A stretch of 64,000 nt of DNA, taken from positions 310,001-374,000 of the forward strand of contig CANLWS010000006.1 of NCBI GenBank assembly GCA_947494925.1. Reading direction: 5' to 3'. Every line of letters begins with the position of its first letter. The stretch's first letter is position 1. This DNA comes from an uncultured Alteromonadaceae bacterium. GTDB lineage: Bacteria; Pseudomonadota; Gammaproteobacteria; Enterobacterales; Alteromonadaceae. Made by a program: the position numbers and the translations under genes. Positions 57,993 to 64,000 of this stretch are shown one piece after another. The notes under the pieces are model-generated. The model was not told the DNA's origin, made no database searches, and saw only the letters and a list, made by a program, of their open reading frames with translations.

Positions 57993-58610
57993 TTAACGTT
58001 GCGTTATTAACTTTTTGGACAAAAAATGATCAACACTGGTATAACGCCCTCCACCAGTGAAAAACAACACAACCAACATGATGAAATAGGTGGCAGCAAA
58101 CTCAATACCATTTTTAAGTACTGTTATCGCGCCTTTTTCTGTTAACCAGTCGTAATTACCATATTCCTGCAATAATGTACGGGCTGCTTCTTTACGTTCA
58201 TTTGCCTCGGCAATCAGGTCCATCCTCCATTCCCAAGGTACTGTTAGTGAACTTTCTGGTAGTGCGTGCCAACCGTACTGCCAATGCGCAGTTACAGCTG
58301 CAACTATCATGGTGAACATGAGAGGAATTGCAATGAGGCGTGTCGCAAATCCAAATAGGATTAGCCACCCACCGAAAAACTCCGTGCCGCCAGCCATTGC
58401 TGCCATAAATTCCGGAAAAGGCAAGCCCAAGCCCCAGTCCGTATTCCCAAACCAGGCAGCTGTATTTTCAAATGATGCTAACTTTCCATATCCAGCCTTG
58501 ATAAATATAGGTGCCAGATAAATTCTAAGCAACAGCGGCGCAATTCCGTCTGCTAAGCTAATTTTTTCAAGCACAAGGTGCATATTCTGTAACTTATCTT
58601 TAAGGCTCAT
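57993..58610 (-). CDS. DoxX family membrane protein
   Basis: The 205-residue protein has about four transmembrane helices and the DoxX signature (LLLRIYLAPIFIKAGYGKLASF, near the start; FMAAMAGGTEFFGGWLILFGFATRLIAIPLM). An insert of about 45 residues, probably extramembrane, precedes the last helix. DoxX proteins are linked to thiol or quinone redox chemistry in some bacteria, but the role of this type is not known. It lies 74 nt downstream of no partner on its strand and is divergent from the small hypothetical gene. Confidence 0.85.
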   Translation of the reverse strand: MSLKDKLQNMHLVLEKISLADGIAPLLLRIYLAPIFIKAGYGKLASFENTAAWFGNTDWGLGLPFPEFMAAMAGGTEFFGGWLILFGFATRLIAIPLMFTMIVAAVTAHWQYGWHALPESSLTVPWEWRMDLIAEANERKEAARTLLQEYGNYDWLTEKGAITVLKNGIEFAATYFIMLVVLFFTGGGRYTSVDHFLSKKLITQR

Positions 58611-58635
58611 AGTTTACTTTCTGCAATTAAAGGAT

Positions 58636-58851
58636 ATGGTTAAAGATAGACTTTACTCTAAAAAACTTTCAGTGCGTATTGATAATGGTGATTTTTTGAA
58701 TAAATTTTCCCCTCTTCAGAAACTCTATCAGAGACAACAACCTAAAGTGCATGCCTCGTCCCGAAAAGCTGCGTTGTTAAAAACATTCGCGGAAGACGAT
58801 TACAAACGAATTGCCAAACTTTTACAGAAATGGTTGGACGAAAAAAACTGA
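58636..58851 (+). CDS. Small basic hypothetical protein
   Basis: I do not recognise this 71-residue protein. It is basic (many Lys and Arg) with a predicted helical C-terminus (AEDDYKRIAKLLQKWLDEK). No membrane segment or cysteine is present. A good ribosome-binding site (AAAGGAT) just before ATG and the sppA start 109 nt downstream favour a real gene. Its C-terminal helix has the look of a flagellar or regulatory assembly helix, but that is only an impression. Confidence 0.65.
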   Translation: MVKDRLYSKKLSVRIDNGDFLNKFSPLQKLYQRQQPKVHASSRKAALLKTFAEDDYKRIAKLLQKWLDEKN

Positions 58852-58960
58852 AAATGACGGATCCTTCATTTTCATAAACAATTACATTTGTGTAATGGCT
58901 ATTTGTGAAGAATTAGTTAGGATAAACTATTTGTAGTATCTGGCAAATTGAGAACGTTGT

Positions 58961-60820
58961 ATGTCGAATGGAAATAGCTGGACCAAATCATTTTTTGTGG
59001 GGATTTGGACAGTACTGAATATTAGTAGAAAGGTTTTTTTCAACCTTGTGTTTATCTTTATCTTCGTTGCTATATTAATCGCAATATTTAAAGATGACGG
59101 AAAAATTGTTGTCCCTAATGGTGGTGCATTGGTGCTTAGTCTGAAGGGCAATCTGGTGATTCAAACCCGATCTGTAGATCCTTTCGAAGAATTTATGCAG
59201 GAAGCGTTGGATCAACAACCTGAAAACCCTGAAATCCTGTTGCAGGATGTGTTGTTTACCATTGAAAATGCTAAACATGATAAACGGATTAAGGCACTTG
59301 TTCTTGACCTACAAGGTTTAGGTAGTGCGGGCCTGGATAAACTTCAGCAGATTTCCGCAGCCCTGAATAATTTCAAGGAAAGCGAGAAGCCAATTTATGC
59401 GATTGGCGATTATTACACTCAAAATCAATATTACCTTGCCAGTCACGCAGATCATGTCTTCATGAACCCTATGGGTGGAATGATGCTGGATGGCTATGGG
59501 CGCTATCGACTCTATTACAAAGAGGCACTGGAAAAGCTAAAAGCCAGTACACACGTTTTTAAGGTTGGTACATATAAATCTGCTATTGAACCTTTTATCC
59601 GCAATGACATGTCAGATGAAGCCCGCGAAGCTAACCAAGCTTGGCTGGATGCACTTTGGACTCAATATAAGACGGGAGTGGCCGAAGCGAGAGGTTTCTC
59701 CGTTGATAATTTTGATGACCGAATTGAGAGCTTCTTAACCAAATTCGAAGTTGCAGATGGTGATTTTGCCAACTATGCCCTCCAAAATGGTTGGGTCGAT
59801 GCCTTAAAATCCCGTGAGGAAGTAATAGATGAACTTGCAGGTGTTGTTGGTCAAAACGACAACAAAATGGGCTTTAAGAGCATTCATTATAAAAATTATC
59901 TCAAAGTCATTAAATCACCTCTGCATGGGGTCAGCAATGGAGATAATAATGTAGGTGTCGTTGTCGCCAAAGGCGAAATTTTAAATGGCACGAAAAAACC
60001 CGGCGTTATCGGTGGTGACAGCACTGCGCTCTTACTGAAAAAAGCACGCCTTGATGACTCAATCAAAGCGGTCGTGTTACATGTAGATTCACCTGGCGGT
60101 AGTGCTTTTGCCTCAGAAATCATCCGTAAAGAAATCGAAAACCTCAAGGCCGCAGGTAAACCTGTAGTGGCTTCCATGAGTACTTATGCAGCTTCAGGTG
60201 GTTACTGGATATCTGCAAGCGCAGACCAGATCTGGGCAGCGCCTAGCTCTATAACTGGCTCCATCGGTGTATTTGGAATGTTTACAACATTTGAAAATAG
60301 TTTGGATTACCTTGGTGTTCACGCAGACGGTGTGGGCACAACAGATTTTGGCGGACTTGGACTCACAAGAGCATTAGATCCCAGAATTGGTAGCTTGATT
60401 CAGCGCAGTATTGAGAAGACTTATGACCAATTTGTTTCTTTGGTTGCGAACGAGCGCAACATCAGCAAAGAAAGTGTCGATAAAATCGCGCAAGGTAGGG
60501 TTTGGATCGGTGAAACGGCGAAAGAACTTGGATTGGTAGACGAGTTGGGACATTTGGAAGATGCAGTGAAATCTGCCGCCCAATTGGCGAATCTGGACTC
60601 CTACGACACCAAGTACGTAGAACGTAGTTTGAGCCCAAAAGAATTGTTTTGGAAAGAGTTTTTTGGACAAGCTTCCGTGTGGATGGCAAAAACTCAAATT
60701 GACAACAGTGACAGTCACCTGATTGGACTCGTAAAACAACTGGTGTCTGAATTCAATGCGATGACAAGACTCAATGATCCTAAGGGTACCTATGTTTTGT
60801 GCCTGGAATGTCAGATTTAA
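58961..60820 (+). CDS. sppA: Signal peptide peptidase SppA, 67K type
   Basis: The 619-residue inner-membrane protease degrades leftover signal peptides. It has one N-terminal transmembrane helix (about 22-45) and two tandem S49 domains, as in E. coli. The catalytic lysine lies in the first domain (VFKVGTYKSAIEPF) and the catalytic serine in the second (STYAASGGYWIS), with VVLHVDSPGGSAFASE nearby. A terminator follows at 60841. Confidence 0.95.
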   Translation: MSNGNSWTKSFFVGIWTVLNISRKVFFNLVFIFIFVAILIAIFKDDGKIVVPNGGALVLSLKGNLVIQTRSVDPFEEFMQEALDQQPENPEILLQDVLFTIENAKHDKRIKALVLDLQGLGSAGLDKLQQISAALNNFKESEKPIYAIGDYYTQNQYYLASHADHVFMNPMGGMMLDGYGRYRLYYKEALEKLKASTHVFKVGTYKSAIEPFIRNDMSDEAREANQAWLDALWTQYKTGVAEARGFSVDNFDDRIESFLTKFEVADGDFANYALQNGWVDALKSREEVIDELAGVVGQNDNKMGFKSIHYKNYLKVIKSPLHGVSNGDNNVGVVVAKGEILNGTKKPGVIGGDSTALLLKKARLDDSIKAVVLHVDSPGGSAFASEIIRKEIENLKAAGKPVVASMSTYAASGGYWISASADQIWAAPSSITGSIGVFGMFTTFENSLDYLGVHADGVGTTDFGGLGLTRALDPRIGSLIQRSIEKTYDQFVSLVANERNISKESVDKIAQGRVWIGETAKELGLVDELGHLEDAVKSAAQLANLDSYDTKYVERSLSPKELFWKEFFGQASVWMAKTQIDNSDSHLIGLVKQLVSEFNAMTRLNDPKGTYVLCLECQI

Positions 60821-60840
60821 AAAGTAACTGAGAGACTATT

Positions 60841-60869
60841 AAGCCGCTTGGATATCAGGCGGCTTTTTT
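60841..60869 (+). terminator. Intrinsic terminator after sppA
   Basis: AAGCCGC (60841-60847) pairs with GCGGCTT (60859-60865), followed by T. Confidence 0.85.
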
Positions 60870-60890
60870 AATACCTGGTATCATATTTTC

Positions 60891-61388
60891 ATGTCACTAC
60901 CCGAAGAATACAAACGGCTCGTCGAAAAGCGAGTGGAAGCTTGCTATGAAACCGCGCAAGATTATTTTGCCAGGCGGTTCTTAAAACCAGATGTCCTGTT
61001 TAAACAACGTGGAAAAATTGCCGGTTCAGCGCGATTGCAGACCAATCAATTAAATTTTAACCCTGTTCTTCTTGAAGACAATCTAGACCATTTTATTGAT
61101 GTTGTTGTGCCACATGAAGTAAGCCACCTTTTGGTTCATCAACTTTATGGAAGAGTTCGTCCCCATGGATTTGAATGGCAACAGATCATGAGGAATGTGT
61201 TTGAGCAAAAAGCCAATGTTCGACACCGTTTAGATGTATCAAAAGTATCTGGAAAAACCTTTGAGTATCAATGTGCTTGCGCAACAGTTTCGTTATCCAT
61301 CCGTCGTCACAATAAGGTATTGAGAAATCAACAGCAGTATCTGTGCAGAAAATGTGGGGACAAATTGATTCCGAAAATCAATGCTTAG
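60891..61388 (+). CDS. sprT: SprT family zinc-dependent protein
   Basis: The 165-residue protein has the SprT HExxH site (VVPHEVSHLLVH, about 80-91) and a C-terminal zinc ribbon (YQCACA and CRKCGD). It is named for E. coli SprT and resembles the metalloprotease core of eukaryotic Spartan; the bacterial role is unclear. The length equals that of E. coli SprT. It converges with yfbV across 27 nt. Confidence 0.93.
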   Translation: MSLPEEYKRLVEKRVEACYETAQDYFARRFLKPDVLFKQRGKIAGSARLQTNQLNFNPVLLEDNLDHFIDVVVPHEVSHLLVHQLYGRVRPHGFEWQQIMRNVFEQKANVRHRLDVSKVSGKTFEYQCACATVSLSIRRHNKVLRNQQQYLCRKCGDKLIPKINA

Positions 61389-61415
61389 GTATATCTGAAC
61401 AATACTACCAAGTCG

Positions 61416-61862
61416 TTAGAACCACTGTTTAGTAAACACGCGGTCCAGTTCATCAAAGGCGGTTTTCAATAACCTGGCCAATTCCATGTATTTTGGCTTA
61501 GACTTTGTTTCCCTGAGAGCACAACCCTGTACCTGCATCTTGTAATGAATTTCTTTGTACCAGCCTTGCATGGCCGGGGGAAGTACTTGATTTGAGCGAT
61601 GACCTAACCAAAGTATTCCCTGCAGCGGCATACTGATAAAAAAGGCAGCCACCGCGATTGCCTGTGGTATATGCCCTGAGCCGAAATGGTTGATTATTGC
61701 AGCGGCGGAAATAACTGCCAACGCTGGCATGACTTTAATGGAAAACCGGGTAGCCGCAATTACTCTGCACTCCGGGAATATGGGATAGAGTTCTTTTTGC
61801 ATCGGCCAAGTCTGCATATAAACTTGACCATCTTTTAACATAGTCGCTAGTGGCAAAGACAT
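61416..61862 (-). CDS. yfbV: YfbV/UPF0208 membrane protein
   Basis: The 148-residue protein matches YfbV: QVYMQTWPMQKELYPIFPECRVIAATRF, two transmembrane helices (about 43-62 and 69-86), and MPLQGILWLGHRSNQVLPPAM, with a soluble helical tail. Its role is not clear; it has been linked to chromosome macrodomain organisation in E. coli. An in-frame codon at 61904 would add 14 residues; ATG 61862 with GGAA upstream gives the family's usual start. Confidence 0.9.
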   Translation of the reverse strand: MSLPLATMLKDGQVYMQTWPMQKELYPIFPECRVIAATRFSIKVMPALAVISAAAIINHFGSGHIPQAIAVAAFFISMPLQGILWLGHRSNQVLPPAMQGWYKEIHYKMQVQGCALRETKSKPKYMELARLLKTAFDELDRVFTKQWF

Positions 61863-61989
61863 AAAAACATTTCCAACAACTAACCTCAGATAGTGGTTCG
61901 CCAAATATTTTGGCTTAGATTAAGTAAAAATATGTTTGTTTTATTGTTAAAAGATAACACTCACAACATATTTAACAAGAAATTACATC

Positions 61990-62001
61990 GGTCATTTGAC
62001 C
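61990..62001. promoter_or_regulatory. Palindrome in the trxB upstream region
   Basis: GGTCA-TT-TGACC is a perfect 12-bp palindrome within the 330-nt span between the yfbV and trxB starts. The rest of this AT-rich span (61863-62192) holds the two promoters; I see no further gene or clear -35/-10 pair. Confidence 0.35.
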
Positions 62002-62162
62002 TATTTTGTCGCAAGTTACTTTCAGTTCTGAATTTATTACTATTAAAAGTTATAAAAATATTTTTTTAAATCATTGAAAGATTTAATGCTGAACCCAATC
62101 TACTACTCCATCGTATACTGAGTTCGGTTCAGGTTATTTACCCTAATGAGTGAATTGCATAG

Positions 62163-63149
<987 letters not shown>

Positions 63150-63188
63150 TATATAAAGGAACGTATGAGTCCGAACACTTACTTTGAT

Positions 63189-63217
63189 AAAAGGTCTCAC
63201 TACGTGAGGCCTTTTTT
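63189..63217 (+). terminator. Intrinsic terminator after trxB, overlapping the aat ribosome-binding site
   Basis: AAAAGGTCTCAC (63189-63200) pairs with GTGAGGCCTTTT (63204-63215), with one T-G wobble and a TAC loop, followed by T. GAGG in the 3' arm (63206-63209) is 8 nt before the aat ATG. Confidence 0.85.
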
Positions 63218-63925
63218 ATGATTAGTTTGCCAAAATTAGATGCGGATCTGGTTTTTCCTCTTCCTGAGCATGCCCTTGATGATCCAAATGGATTGCTGGC
63301 ATTTGGTGGAGACCTGTCAGTCGACAGGTTGATAGTCGCTTACCAGAACGGAATATTTCCTTGGTTTAGCGAAGGCGAACCGATACTCTGGTGGTCGCCC
63401 TCACCTCGCGGAATATTGCGCTTTAGTGATTACCATATTTCCAGGAGCCTACAAAAATTCATTCGCAAGAGCCAATACCATGTAAGTATTAATCTCGCTT
63501 TTGACCAAGTCATAGATGCTTGTGCTTCCGTACCTAGAGGTGGCCAGGGGACCTGGATAACAACTGGGATGATTGCCGCCTACAAGGCATTACACAAAGC
63601 TGGTAAAGCTCACTCTGTTGAGGTGTGGGATGACAAAACATTAGTAGGAGGTCTCTACGGCGTGGCAATTGGTAGAGTGTTTTGTGGCGAGTCCATGTTT
63701 AGTTACAGGACCAATACCTCCAAGGTGGCTTTTCATTATCTTGTTAAACATTTGCAGGCTTGTGGTGCTGAGTTTATTGACTGTCAGATGCAAAATGATC
63801 ACCTGAAGAGATTTGGCTGCAGCGAAGTATCCAGATCAACATTTCTGAATTTGCTGGAAAATAGCAAAGATAAGACCGTCCAACACTCAACCTGGCAGCC
63901 TAAATTGCTGTTTGAAACGACGTGA
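63218..63925 (+). CDS. aat: Leucyl/phenylalanyl-tRNA-protein transferase
   Basis: The 235-residue enzyme adds Leu or Phe to N-terminal Arg or Lys, marking proteins for ClpAP by the N-end rule. It has family segments LDDPNGLLAFGGDLS, YQNGIFPWFSEGEPILWWSPSPRG, GGLYGVAIGRVFCGESMFS and IDCQMQNDHLKRFG. ATG 63218 has its ribosome-binding site inside the preceding terminator stem. The last 4 nt overlap the next gene. Confidence 0.95.
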   Translation: MISLPKLDADLVFPLPEHALDDPNGLLAFGGDLSVDRLIVAYQNGIFPWFSEGEPILWWSPSPRGILRFSDYHISRSLQKFIRKSQYHVSINLAFDQVIDACASVPRGGQGTWITTGMIAAYKALHKAGKAHSVEVWDDKTLVGGLYGVAIGRVFCGESMFSYRTNTSKVAFHYLVKHLQACGAEFIDCQMQNDHLKRFGCSEVSRSTFLNLLENSKDKTVQHSTWQPKLLFETT

Positions 63926-64000
63926 AGTTTGGTCTGACTCAACAATTTGAATGTAGTTACATCGAAGGGCAACAGGAACAGTTGCTAGTGTTCGTTGACG
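63922..64000 (+). CDS. Aspartate/glutamate leucyl- or arginyl-tRNA-protein transferase (5' part only)
   Basis: A GTG start overlaps the aat stop (GTGA) and the frame runs off the window end after 26 codons. It begins MKFGLTQQFECSYIEGQQEQ, which resembles the N-terminus of the Bpt/Ate family (the CSY element supplies a conserved cysteine). Bpt adds Leu to N-terminal Asp or Glu, complementing Aat in the N-end rule. The overlap implies co-translation with aat. Confidence 0.75.
   Translation, partial: MKFGLTQQFECSYIEGQQEQLLVFVD

Noticed and set aside
58881-58896. ATTACA-TTTG-TGTAAT palindrome upstream of sppA as a HexR site
   Set aside because: The half-sites face outward, the reverse of TGTAAT...ATTACA, and no carbon-metabolism gene is adjacent.

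Overview
The window looks like a chromosomal segment of a marine gammaproteobacterium of the Alteromonadales type (Alteromonas/Paraglaciecola/Shewanella-like). I base this on gene order (leuS-lptE-holA-nadD-rsfS-rlmH-mrdA-mrdB-mltB-rlpA-dacA-ybeD-lipB-lipA), the HexR-controlled Entner-Doudoroff cluster, and the moderate, AT-leaning composition. I saw no rRNA, tRNA, insertion sequence, prophage or CRISPR array. Most of the window is compact housekeeping sequence with short spacers.

Region 1 (1-3443) is the most unusual part. After yhbY comes a three-gene locus. It encodes a SAM-dependent methyltransferase with the full motif set of the borosin peptide-backbone alpha-N-methyltransferases, then a 71-residue peptide with a helical N-terminus, an aspartate-rich linker and a short C-terminal tail, then a TPR-GGDEF diguanylate cyclase only 12 nt further on. 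In fungal borosins the methyltransferase and its substrate are one fused chain; here they are separate genes, so this is best read as a split-borosin RiPP locus. The precursor leader carries two inverted repeats.

Region 2 (3455-7592, minus strand) has slyD, a small membrane protein, a Lon-family protease and ybeL. Region 3 (7774-21638, plus) is the leuS to lipA cluster for tRNA charging, LPS assembly, DNA polymerase III delta, NAD, ribosome silencing and methylation, cell elongation, peptidoglycan and lipoate synthesis, with many start/stop overlaps. Region 4 (21712-34883) is mixed: a secreted cyclophilin, two secreted peptidases, asparaginase I, a DUF349 coiled-coil protein, an alanine/sodium symporter, a cytosolic-type M14 carboxypeptidase and a thioredoxin-like protein. 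It includes a 191-aa hypothetical whose N-terminus may be interrupted by an in-frame stop.

Region 5 (34998-55934) is central carbon metabolism. It holds a long GapB-type GAPDH, msrB, gnd, the glycogen/maltodextrin run malQ-glgB-glgX, classical gapA with a hexose-6-phosphate epimerase, the operon zwf-pgl-edd-glk-eda, divergent hexR, and pykA. Palindromes matching the HexR operator (TGTAAT-N3-ATTACA) lie upstream of gapB, between malQ and gapA (two), between zwf and hexR (one good, one weak) and upstream of pykA. HexR probably coordinates these units in response to the Entner-Doudoroff intermediate KDPG.

Region 6 (56110-64000) has a trans-acting enoyl reductase-like protein, ydjA, a DoxX protein, a small unknown gene, sppA, sprT, yfbV, trxB, aat and the first codons of the arginyl/leucyl-tRNA-protein transferase gene, which runs off the end of the window. 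aat and that transferase overlap and both belong to the N-end rule pathway.
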